Assembly: GCA_006226775.1 (NCBI GenBank) | Contig: SBGD01000081.1 | Location: 62,001 to 126,000 of the forward strand | DNA from: Paracoccaceae bacterium | Lineage (GTDB): Bacteria; Pseudomonadota; Alphaproteobacteria; Rhodobacterales; Rhodobacteraceae | Direction: 5' to 3' | DNA length: 64,000 bases | Shown: piece after piece, positions 15,882 through 23,164 of the stretch | Layout: each line of letters starts with the position of its first letter | Position numbering within the stretch: position 1 is the first letter of the stretch | Position numbers and translations under genes: made by a program | The notes under the pieces: model-generated | Told to the model about the DNA's origin: nothing | The model's input: the letters and a program-made list of their open reading frames with translations, nothing else | Database searches by the model: none

Positions 15882-17126
15882 TCAGGCCCGCAGCCGGCGC
15901 TTGGCCGGGGCGGGAAAGCCGATCTCGCGGCGGTAGTTCGACACCACGCGGCGCGAGACCGCGATGCCCTCGGCCTGCAAGAGCGCGGTGAGGCGGCGGT
16001 CGGTGATCGGCCGGGCCGGGTCTTCCCCGGCCAGCAGCGCGCGGATGCGCGCCTGCACCTGCGGCTTGGACTGCACCGTGCGGGCCGAGGCCGCGCCGCC
16101 GAACAACCGGCGCGCGGCGACGATGCCGTTGGGCCCTTCGATCAGCAGCCCGTTGAGAACCCGGCTCACCGTGCTGAGGTGAAAGCCGGTCTCCTGCGCG
16201 ATCTCCGACAGGGTCATCGGCGCCAGCGCCCGGTCGCCGTGGCGGAAATAGGCGCCCTGGCGCTCGACGATCTCGGCCACCACCTGTCGCAGCGCCGAGA
16301 CCCGCATCTCCAGCGCCTGTTTCACCGCCCGCGCCCGGGCCAGCGCCTCGCTGGCCTCGGGGGTGCGGCCGGCGCGGGGCAGGTCGGCGATCTCGACATC
16401 GCGGTGCAGCGACGAGAGGAACTCGATCTCCCAGCCATCGCCCGCGGGCGTGATCCGCACATCCGGCTCGCGCATCAGCGTGGCATCGGTGGCAAAGGCG
16501 CTGCCCGGCTTCGGATCGAGCCGCCGGATCACGCCGAGCCCGGCCTGCACCTCGTCCGGATCCAGCCCCGTCGCCCGGACCAGCGCGGCAATACCGCCCT
16601 GCTCGAGCACCGGCAGATGGTGCAGCACCAGCGCCAGATCGGCGGTCAGCGCATCGCGGTCCTCCAGTTGCAACCGCAGACACTCCTGCAGGTCGCGGGC
16701 GAAAAGCCCCGCCGGATCGACCCGTTTCTGCACCACCTGCAAGGCGGTCTCGACCAGCGTTTCCGACAGGTCGAGCGCCTCGGCAATCTCGCCCGTGGCG
16801 CGGCCCAGCCAGCCCGAGGGCTCCAACTCGGCAATCAGCGCGGTGATGACCTTTTCCATCAGGCCGCCCTGCCCGATCAGCCCGGCCAGTTCGGCAAAGA
16901 CATGCTCGTAAAGGCTGCCCGGCTGCGCCACGGCGGTCATTTCCAGCACATCGGTGGCGTTCAGCCCCCCCGGGCGACGCGGGCGCAGGATCAGCATCGG
17001 ATTGTCCCGCGCCAGGTCCGCCAGGTGTTCGTCGAGCTCCGGCCCGGTCATCTGCAACAGGGTGACAACCTGGCCCAGGCGAAAGACCTGGCTGTGGCGG
17101 GGCTGCATCCGAAGCCCGGCGCTCAT
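15882..17126 (-). CDS. rpoN: RNA polymerase sigma-54 factor (RpoN paralogue)
   Basis: A 414-residue sigma-54. Region I is recognisable (HSQVFRLGQVVTLLQMTGPELDEHLAD), region III holds the core-binding part and a helix-turn-helix (MTLSEIAQETGFHLSTVSRVLNG), and the RpoN box reads VSRRVVSNYR (about residues 390-399) where the consensus is ARRTVAKYR. At 414 residues it is shorter than typical (about 430-500), mostly in acidic region II. Start at ATG 17126 with AGAGGG upstream; the TTG 30 bp earlier is less likely. On a plasmid-like replicon, next to a sigma-54-driven operon, it is most likely a second, dedicated copy. The 95 bp upstream are shared with the divergent gene at 17222. Confidence 0.93.
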   Translation of the reverse strand: MSAGLRMQPRHSQVFRLGQVVTLLQMTGPELDEHLADLARDNPMLILRPRRPGGLNATDVLEMTAVAQPGSLYEHVFAELAGLIGQGGLMEKVITALIAELEPSGWLGRATGEIAEALDLSETLVETALQVVQKRVDPAGLFARDLQECLRLQLEDRDALTADLALVLHHLPVLEQGGIAALVRATGLDPDEVQAGLGVIRRLDPKPGSAFATDATLMREPDVRITPAGDGWEIEFLSSLHRDVEIADLPRAGRTPEASEALARARAVKQALEMRVSALRQVVAEIVERQGAYFRHGDRALAPMTLSEIAQETGFHLSTVSRVLNGLLIEGPNGIVAARRLFGGAASARTVQSKPQVQARIRALLAGEDPARPITDRRLTALLQAEGIAVSRRVVSNYRREIGFPAPAKRRLRA

Positions 17127-17221
17127 GCCCGCGCCCTCTGGGCTCCGGGGCGACAAAGCGCTGGCCTCATGGCCCCGAGGCGGGCTATCGTGGTCGAAAG
17201 AAACCCAAGGATTGCAGCAAG

Positions 17222-18163
17222 ATGAGCGAGCATCCCCCGATCGGCGGCATTGTCCCGCTCGATGGCGCCCCGGCGGAACTGTCCTATCCCGGCCTGTCGC
17301 CGCAGCTTCTGGCGCGGGTCAAGCAGCTCTGGTCGGCGGCGGGGCTCGACCTTGACGCCGGCTGGCGGCAGGGCATTCGCAGCCTGCCCGGCTTTCGCGC
17401 CCTGCCCCGGATCGAGATCGCGAGCAACAGCACCGATGTGGACCTGGTGTTCCTGTTCGATCAGGCCGTGCTCTGGGTGCGCGCGCTGCACGCGGCTGCC
17501 GATGCCGGACGCCTGAGCGCGCCCGAGGGGCTGAGCCCGGCGCAATGGCACGGGCTGGCCGCACTCTCGGCGCGGCTGACCGAACAGCTTGCCGCGCTGC
17601 GGCTTCTGGCACTCACCGACCTGCCGATGCCGGCGATGCAGATCGCCCGGTCGGTCTCGGAAGATGTCGACATGGCGCTGGTGATCCTGATCCGCCGCAA
17701 GCTGGCCGAGCGCTTCGCCGCCTGCCGCACCGCCGAGGAAGCCAGCGATTTCTGGCGCCGCCACATTGCCGGCGGCCGCGCCTTTCGCAGCATTTCCGAA
17801 AGGCTCTATGCGGTGGGCATCGACCATTCCGCCGATACCGCCTATGCCAAGTGGCGCAAGTCGGTGCTGACCACGCTGGGGGCGGCGGTGCACAGCAATG
17901 CGCTGAACACCCGCCTGCCGCAGCGGCCCGAGGGCGAGGTCCTGCTGAATGGCGACAGCCTGCATTTCGCGACCTTCCGCATTCATGAACTTTGCGCCTT
18001 TGCGCAACTGGTCGAACCCGATCTGACCGGCGCGCTGGCCGCAGCACGCGGCGCCAGCCCGCTGGCCGCGCTCTCCGCGCCGCTGAACGCCATCCTGGTC
18101 AACCAGATCGAAAGCCTGTCATCGCGGCCCGCCACCCAAAGGCGGCAGGCCCGACAGAACTAG
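17222..18163 (+). CDS. Hypothetical protein, mostly helical, 313 residues
   Basis: I do not recognise this protein. It is soluble, without signal peptide or membrane segments, and rich in Ala and Leu; most of it should be helical. Landmarks are IASNSTDVDLVFLFDQAVLW, ARSVSEDVDMALVILIRRKL, AEEASDFWRRHIAGGRAF and FATFRIHELCAFAQL. It is divergent from rpoN (95 bp apart), and its TAG stop shares the palindrome CTAG with the stop of the convergent 59-codon gene. Codon use matches its neighbours. It is probably functionally linked with the small genes to its right. Confidence 0.7.
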   Translation: MSEHPPIGGIVPLDGAPAELSYPGLSPQLLARVKQLWSAAGLDLDAGWRQGIRSLPGFRALPRIEIASNSTDVDLVFLFDQAVLWVRALHAAADAGRLSAPEGLSPAQWHGLAALSARLTEQLAALRLLALTDLPMPAMQIARSVSEDVDMALVILIRRKLAERFAACRTAEEASDFWRRHIAGGRAFRSISERLYAVGIDHSADTAYAKWRKSVLTTLGAAVHSNALNTRLPQRPEGEVLLNGDSLHFATFRIHELCAFAQLVEPDLTGALAAARGASPLAALSAPLNAILVNQIESLSSRPATQRRQARQN

Positions 18164-18339
18164 TGCTTGAGCGCCTCGGCCTTGCCGAGCCGGTTCTCGG
18201 CCACCCAGCGCGCGGCCAGCACCAGCGCGCCGGCGGCGAAATCCTTGCCGTGTTCGGCCACCATCTCCTCGGCAACCTTGGCGAGTTGCTGGAAGTAGCG
18301 GTCCTTGCTCTGTTCTTCGGTGGACAGGGCCTGTGTCAT
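18160..18339 (-). CDS. Small hypothetical protein, 59 residues
   Basis: Encodes MTQALSTEEQSKDRYFQQLA and then a helix-forming stretch AKVAEEMVAEHGKDFAAGAL and a basic tail LGKAEALKH. It has no signal peptide; the segment AAGALVLAARWVAENRL is amphipathic. ATG at 18339 follows GGGAGAAGACCC. It lies 21 bp after the WD40-like gene on the same strand and its stop codon overlaps the stop of the convergent 313-residue gene (CTAG). Not recognised. Its position inside a compact operon and its normal codon bias argue that it is real. Confidence 0.65.
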   Translation of the reverse strand: MTQALSTEEQSKDRYFQQLAKVAEEMVAEHGKDFAAGALVLAARWVAENRLGKAEALKH

Positions 18340-18360
18340 GGGTCTTCTCCCTAGGTTTGG

Positions 18361-19494
18361 TTACTTGAACATGTTTTTCGGGAAGGTGGCGATCGACAGC
18401 CCGCCATCCTCGCCCGCGATGGCCAGGTGCGCGCCATCGCCGGTCCAGGCCAGCGCGGTGACTGCCTGGCCGGTGCCTTCGCGCACCAGCATCTCGTCGG
18501 GGTGGCCGATCCGGCAGAGCATCACCAGGCCGGTGGCGTAGCTGACCGCGCAGAGATCGCGCTTGGGATGCACCGCCACCCGGTCGACCAGCGTGAGCCC
18601 GGGCTTGCCGGTCTCGATCGGCGCGCCTTCGTGGTCGCCGAAGGGCAGATCGGGCAAGGCCCAGCCCACCACGCGGAACGCGCCCGAGGCGACGATGGCC
18701 TCGGCCTGGGGGCTGAAGGCGGCGGTGAACACCGGGGCGGGAAAATCGACGATCCGGTCGGATTTCGCCGCCGGCACATCCACCAGCAGCAGCGCCTTGT
18801 CCCGGCACCCGGCGACCAGCCAGCGGTGGCAGGGCGACCAGGCCAGGTCCAGCACATCGCCGTCGCAGGCTATCGGGGCGCGGGGGGCAAGCTCGGCGGC
18901 AGGGACGATGCTCATCCACCCCGCCCCCCAGCAGGCCAGACGCGCGCCATCGGCGGAAACCGCGATCCGCGAGACCTCATGCGGCAAGGTGGTCTCGGCG
19001 ATGGTTCCACCCTCCTCGCTCACCAGCGACAGATGATCGCCGCGCGCCACCACGATCTGTCTTGCGCGCGGCAGCGCTGCCAGCGCGGTGACGGCCCCGC
19101 TCTCGCCGGTATTCATCGCCAGCGTCTGGCCGCGGCCCGTGGCACGCCAGAGCGCGCCGGTCTCGGCATGGGCAAAGGCAAAGCCCTGCTCGCCCAGGGG
19201 ACACGGCGGCACATCCGCCCGCGCCACCGGCGCATCGCTGATCACCGGCGGCGGCAGGGGTTTCGAGCGTGGGCGGATCGTCGAGCGGCCGGTATCGGCC
19301 TCGACCCGAACGCGGGAATCGGGGCTCTCGGCATCCTTGACCGAGACAAAGCCCAACCGGCCATCCTCGAGCATCAGGGCCAGCGAGGTGCCCTTGGCAT
19401 TAAATTGCAGCGCGTTGATCGGGGTCTTGATCTCCCAGGTGCGGGCGATCAGATCGAACAGCGTCATCGCTTGTGGCGGCTTGTGGTGTGTCAT
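18361..19494 (-). CDS. WD40-like beta-propeller protein, 377 residues
   Basis: The sequence shows six or seven degenerate WD40-type blades, for example INALQFNAKGTSLALMLEDG, VLDLAWSPCHRWLVAGCRDK, TAAFSPQAEAIVASGAFRV and VTALAWTGDGAHLAIAGEDG. No signal peptide, so it is cytoplasmic. Propellers usually act as protein-docking platforms. It begins one base after the stop of the 96-residue gene, so the two are translationally coupled, and is followed by the 59-residue gene. The partner proteins are unknown. Confidence 0.8.
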   Translation of the reverse strand: MTHHKPPQAMTLFDLIARTWEIKTPINALQFNAKGTSLALMLEDGRLGFVSVKDAESPDSRVRVEADTGRSTIRPRSKPLPPPVISDAPVARADVPPCPLGEQGFAFAHAETGALWRATGRGQTLAMNTGESGAVTALAALPRARQIVVARGDHLSLVSEEGGTIAETTLPHEVSRIAVSADGARLACWGAGWMSIVPAAELAPRAPIACDGDVLDLAWSPCHRWLVAGCRDKALLLVDVPAAKSDRIVDFPAPVFTAAFSPQAEAIVASGAFRVVGWALPDLPFGDHEGAPIETGKPGLTLVDRVAVHPKRDLCAVSYATGLVMLCRIGHPDEMLVREGTGQAVTALAWTGDGAHLAIAGEDGGLSIATFPKNMFK

Positions 19495-19785
19495 TCAGCC
19501 TTGCTCCTTCATCGCGGCTTCCAGTTCCTCGTCCAAAGCCGAGAGACTCGCCTCCAGCCGGGTGATCGTTTCGGCGTTCTCGTCCAGCGCCGCCTCAATG
19601 CGCGCTTGCGCACCGTCAGGGGCGCTGTCGACGGTCCCGTCGCGTTCGTCCTTCAGGTCCAGCACCATCAGCCCGCTGGCCTTCTGGTTCAGCCGAAGCT
19701 GCTCGGTATTGGCCTGGGCAATCGACTGGATGATGGCCACCCGGTCGGTCAGGATGGCGTCGATCTTGCGTGATTGACCTGTCAT
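19495..19785 (-). CDS. Small coiled-coil protein, 96 residues
   Basis: Unrecognised. The C-terminal half (ARIEAALDENAETITRLEAS, then LSALDEELEAAMKEQG) has heptad-like spacing of hydrophobic residues and is very acidic; a coiled coil is likely. The N-terminal half (KIDAILTDRVAIIQSIAQAN) is also helical. Start at ATG 19785 because a longer frame upstream would run through the divergent gene at 19836. It is directly joined to the WD40-like gene and is the first gene of that three-gene operon. Confidence 0.7.
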   Translation of the reverse strand: MTGQSRKIDAILTDRVAIIQSIAQANTEQLRLNQKASGLMVLDLKDERDGTVDSAPDGAQARIEAALDENAETITRLEASLSALDEELEAAMKEQG

Positions 19786-19835
19786 CGCGGCCCCCTGTAA
19801 AGCGTGGTCGACGTCTGAAACGAAAGGCCACCGCG

Positions 19836-20108
19836 ATGACCGATCCCGCCGATACCCGCTTTTTCCAGGCCCTCCTCGAGGCGTGCCAGCACGACCCCAA
19901 GGGCGATGCGGAGTTGCGTGAGGCCATTGCCCGCGCGCTGGAAACCGGCGATCCTCTGGACATGCGCGCGGCGCGCAAGGCTTTGGACGCGCAGGAGAAT
20001 TCCATGAAGGACAGGATCCTGCGGCAGGTGCACCTGCGCATGGCGACCGACCTCTCGGCGATCTGGGATGCGCTGCCCGGCGCGCCGGGCAACCAGCGCC
20101 CGAACTGA
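19836..20108 (+). CDS. Small hypothetical protein, 90 residues
   Basis: Unrecognised helical, acidic protein (FFQALLEACQHDPKGDAELR, IARALETGDPLDMRAARKAL) with a short C-terminal segment MATDLSAIWDALPG. ATG at 19836 was chosen over an in-frame ATG at 19770, which would overlap the divergent 96-residue gene. The 50 bp between the two starts must hold both promoters or a shared one. Normal codon bias for the region. Confidence 0.6.
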   Translation: MTDPADTRFFQALLEACQHDPKGDAELREAIARALETGDPLDMRAARKALDAQENSMKDRILRQVHLRMATDLSAIWDALPGAPGNQRPN

Positions 20109-20432
20109 GCCTGGTGCAGCCCAGCACCGCAGATCCTGCTTGTGATTGTCGCGCATCGGCGTCCCCTCCCGGTGGCCTGCTGACTTGACGTCGACGAAGC
20201 TAACCCCGCGGCGGGATGACGCAACGACTTCGACCGCGTGGCGCCGGATTTCCGCCCGCGCCGCGCCCGGTCGGTAAAAAGTGTAAATTTGCGTTACGTT
20301 TTGATCGGGCGAGTGTAACGGCCCGTTTCAGGGGCGATTTCGCTGCGGCGCAGAAGGTTGGCCTTGCCGCTTCAGAGCGCGAATCACCGGCTTGATCTCG
20401 GCGCGGATTTGGCGCTGATCTGGGGGGACCGC
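20109..20432. other. Intergenic region with GTGTAA/CGTTAC motifs
   Basis: No gene seen. Between 20281 and 20321 are GTGTAA (20281-20286), CGTTACG (20292-20298) and GTGTAACGG (20313-20321). The last is the reverse complement of the CGTTACAC repeats found upstream of the monooxygenase promoter, here in mixed orientation. It probably includes the promoter of the downstream GNAT-like gene and a site for one of the two AcoR-like regulators. No -24/-12 element of good quality was found. Confidence 0.45.
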
Positions 20433-21278
20433 ATGAGGGGGCCAAGACCGATGGACGAATTTCCCGCGCTTCTGAAGGACCGCGAGCTCAGCCTGCGGAG
20501 GCTGGCCGAGCGCGATCTGCCGGTCCTCGCCGGGCAGCTGAACGACCCCGGCGTCGCGCGCTGGCTGGCCGCGGTGACCCAGCCCTTCGATCCCGCGGAG
20601 CTGATGCGCCACGCCCAGCATCCGGGCGAGCATCTGCGGGTGATCGAGCAGTCCGGCAGGGTGATCGGCGGGCTCTGCATCGGCGCGGCGCTGTGGTACT
20701 GGCTGACGCCGGACTGCTGGGGACAGGGGCTGATGCAGCGCGCGCTGCGGTGCACCATCGCGGCACGTTTCGCCCGCCCCGCGCCGCCGATCCTCGCCAC
20801 CTGTCACGAGGACAATGCCGCCTCGCGCGCCCTGCTGGCCCGGCTGGGCTTTGCGCCCTGCCCCACGGACCGGCGGATGTTCTTTCACGGCACTCAAAGC
20901 TCCGAGCCCTGCCGCGATTACCTGATGGCGCCCGAGCAATGGCACCTGCTGCACCCGCCGAGCTTGCCCGCGGGCTGTGCCACCCTGCGCCCCGCCGGGC
21001 AGAAGGACGCGCCCACTCTGGCCCATATGCTGCCCCGCGCCGGTGAAGAGCCCTGGCCCGAGGCCGACAGTCTGCCGGAGTTCATCGAGACCCATCGGTT
21101 TCGCGGCGGCGCGCAGGGGTTGTTCGTGATCGTCGACGACTGCCGCCGGACCTGCGGCATGGCGCTGATCGGCCCGGAGCTGGCCTTGCGCTTTCTCACC
21201 GAGCAGGACGCGGCACGGCACGGCGCCGCGGTAAGCGCCGCCCTGGCCCGGGGCGCTCAGTCCTTCAGGTGCGCATAG
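20433..21278 (+). CDS. Two-lobed GNAT-like acetyltransferase
   Basis: A 281-residue protein. The first ~160 residues are a GNAT domain with the acetyl-CoA loop region PDCWGQGLMQRAL and the C-terminal hallmark CHEDNAASRALLARLGF. The remaining ~110 residues (CATLRPAGQKDAPTLAHMLP, LFVIVDDCRRTCGMALIGP) look like a second, incomplete GNAT lobe. Substrate unknown. Two starts are possible, ATG 20433 (GGGGGGA upstream) and ATG 20451 (GAGGGGG upstream). The 3' end overlaps the convergent AcoR-like gene by 22 bp. Confidence 0.75.
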   Translation: MRGPRPMDEFPALLKDRELSLRRLAERDLPVLAGQLNDPGVARWLAAVTQPFDPAELMRHAQHPGEHLRVIEQSGRVIGGLCIGAALWYWLTPDCWGQGLMQRALRCTIAARFARPAPPILATCHEDNAASRALLARLGFAPCPTDRRMFFHGTQSSEPCRDYLMAPEQWHLLHPPSLPAGCATLRPAGQKDAPTLAHMLPRAGEEPWPEADSLPEFIETHRFRGGAQGLFVIVDDCRRTCGMALIGPELALRFLTEQDAARHGAAVSAALARGAQSFRCA

Positions 21279-23041
21279 ACCGTATTGCGCGAGACCCCCA
21301 GCCGCCGGGCGGTCAGCGCGGTATTGCACTGGCACTCGCGGAACATGCGGCGGATTTCCAGGCAGCGCTGGCGCCGGATCGGCGTCGGCTCGCATTTCGG
21401 GCAGGCCCGGGCGGCGCGCGTGCCGGTCGGAAAGATCTGGGCGATGTGGCTGTCGCGCATGACGCCCGCCGGGAAGGTGGCCACAAGCACCCGCAAGTGA
21501 TGCTGAAGATCGGCAAGATTGTCGGGCCGGTCGATGGCCGACAGCACCTTCAGCGCCCGGGTCGAGAGCTTGTGCTCGGGCGAGAGGTCAGCCAGCATCG
21601 CCCGGGCGATCTTGGCGAAATCCGTGCGCGCCGCCAGCTCCGGCAGAGAGACCGCCAGCATCTTCATGCCGGCGCGCGCCACCAGCCGCCCGGCCCAGGG
21701 CCCGCCGCTCTCGGTCGCCAGCACGCACCAGGCGCGGTCCCGGCCGCCCTGGCGCAGATCGGCGCGCCACGCGCCCAGGTGCTGCGCCGCGGGGTCCGAA
21801 AGCGCCGCGACATTCTCGAGCACCAGCGTGCCGCCGCCGGAGGTGACCGCCGGGTGCAGGACCGCGCCGAGCGTCTCGGCCTCGGCCAGGCGGCGGCAGT
21901 CGATGGAGATCAGCGGCGCGCCCGGCTGCACCTGGCCATGCACGGCCTCGGCAAAGGCGGTCTTGCCGCTGCCCGGCGCGCCGCGGATGCAGATCGGCTG
22001 GCCCAGCGCCGCGGCCTTGCCGGCCACCCGCAGGGCGTCGCGCACCATCTCGTCGTCCCAGATCAGCCGCCGCGGCAGCGGCGCGGCCACCCGGGCCGGC
22101 GCACCGGGGGCACATAGGGGCGCCGCCGCGCGCTCGGGCGGGGCCGCGGGGTGCAGGCGGGCAAAGAACCCGGCGTTCATCCATTCCGAAAGCCGCAGCG
22201 TCTCGCCCTGCGCCAGCCGGCGCACTTGCGGGTGAAACCCGCCGCGAAAGAGGTCGTCGAAGTGCCGCGCCGTGGCGAAGCCCGCGCCCGAGAGCAGGCG
22301 CGCCGAGGCCCGGTTCGCCCCGGTGATCCGCCCTTCGGGGTCGAGCGCGATCATGCCGACGCTCTGGGTCGGCAGGTACTCGGCGCGGGGGTGGAACTGC
22401 AGGAGGATCTCGCCGCGATGGGCCTCGACGAACAGCCGGTTCTCGATATTGGTGGCGGCAAGATTGACCAGCGCGGCGGTATGCACCTGCCGCTCGGACA
22501 CCTCGGAGGAGGCATCGAGCAGCCCGGCAATCGAGCCGTCCGAGGCAAAGATCGGCGCCGAGACGCAGGAGACCGCGGCATGGCAGGCAAAGAAATGCTC
22601 GGGCCCGGTCACGATGCTGGTGCGCCCACGATGCAGCGCCAGCCCCAGCGCATTGGTGCCGCGCAGATCCTCGCGCCAGACAGAACCGGGCCGGACCGAG
22701 CGCGCGCAGGCGCTGGCGGTGAATTCGCTGTCCATGATCGCGTCGAGCACGACGCCAGTCTCATCGGCGAAGGCGCACATGAAATTGGTGCCGGCGATCT
22801 GCGAGCTGAGCAGTTCCAGCTCGGGCCGCACGATCCGCAGCAGTTGCGCGCGGCCCTGGCGCCGGGTGGTCAGCTCATGGTGCGAGACCACCGCATCCTC
22901 GGGCGCGGCGCGCGGGTCCAGCCCGCTCTTGCGGCAGCGGTCCCAGCTTTGCGCGATCTCCTCGGGCATGGCCGCCTTGGCAAAACAGCCGCCGGATTCA
23001 AGCGCGCGGCGCGCCTTCGATAAGGTCATCCCGGTGGTCAT
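21257..23041 (-). CDS. AcoR-like regulator with a degenerate ATPase domain (no GAFTGA)
   Basis: A 594-residue protein with the AcoR layout: GAF-type sensor (~70-210, with LRGTNALGLALHRGRTS), PAS-like middle (~225-290), AAA+ region and Fis-type helix-turn-helix (NTALTARRLGVSRNTVYAHL). Walker A is present (GAPGSGKT, 354-361), but the following segment has no ELFG...GAFTGA, and Walker B reads LVLENV instead of hhDE. It should therefore be unable to remodel sigma-54 polymerase and may act as a plain DNA-binding repressor or activator. Four cysteines occur in ARACPKCEP and ECQCN near the end. Start at ATG 23041 behind AAGGGG; the TTG 57 bp upstream is less likely. Confidence 0.85.
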   Translation of the reverse strand: MTTGMTLSKARRALESGGCFAKAAMPEEIAQSWDRCRKSGLDPRAAPEDAVVSHHELTTRRQGRAQLLRIVRPELELLSSQIAGTNFMCAFADETGVVLDAIMDSEFTASACARSVRPGSVWREDLRGTNALGLALHRGRTSIVTGPEHFFACHAAVSCVSAPIFASDGSIAGLLDASSEVSERQVHTAALVNLAATNIENRLFVEAHRGEILLQFHPRAEYLPTQSVGMIALDPEGRITGANRASARLLSGAGFATARHFDDLFRGGFHPQVRRLAQGETLRLSEWMNAGFFARLHPAAPPERAAAPLCAPGAPARVAAPLPRRLIWDDEMVRDALRVAGKAAALGQPICIRGAPGSGKTAFAEAVHGQVQPGAPLISIDCRRLAEAETLGAVLHPAVTSGGGTLVLENVAALSDPAAQHLGAWRADLRQGGRDRAWCVLATESGGPWAGRLVARAGMKMLAVSLPELAARTDFAKIARAMLADLSPEHKLSTRALKVLSAIDRPDNLADLQHHLRVLVATFPAGVMRDSHIAQIFPTGTRAARACPKCEPTPIRRQRCLEIRRMFRECQCNTALTARRLGVSRNTVYAHLKD

Positions 23042-23131
23042 GCGCCCGATCCCCTTGCGGTATCGGATCAGTTTTTGAGCAACCGGGCGGAAAATCAACC
23101 GTTGTGTTCAGGGATTGAACAGCGAAAGGGG

Positions 23132-23158
23132 CGGGCCGGACCGCAAGGGCCCGGCCCG
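23132..23158 (-). terminator. Hairpin terminator of the LacI/xylose-isomerase/ABC operon
   Basis: CGGGCCGG and CCGGCCCG arms (8 bp, perfect) with an 11-nt loop, starting 6 bp past the solute-binding-protein stop. On the minus strand it is followed by CCCCTTTC, a weak T-run. Confidence 0.55.
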
Positions 23159-23164
23159 AAAGGC

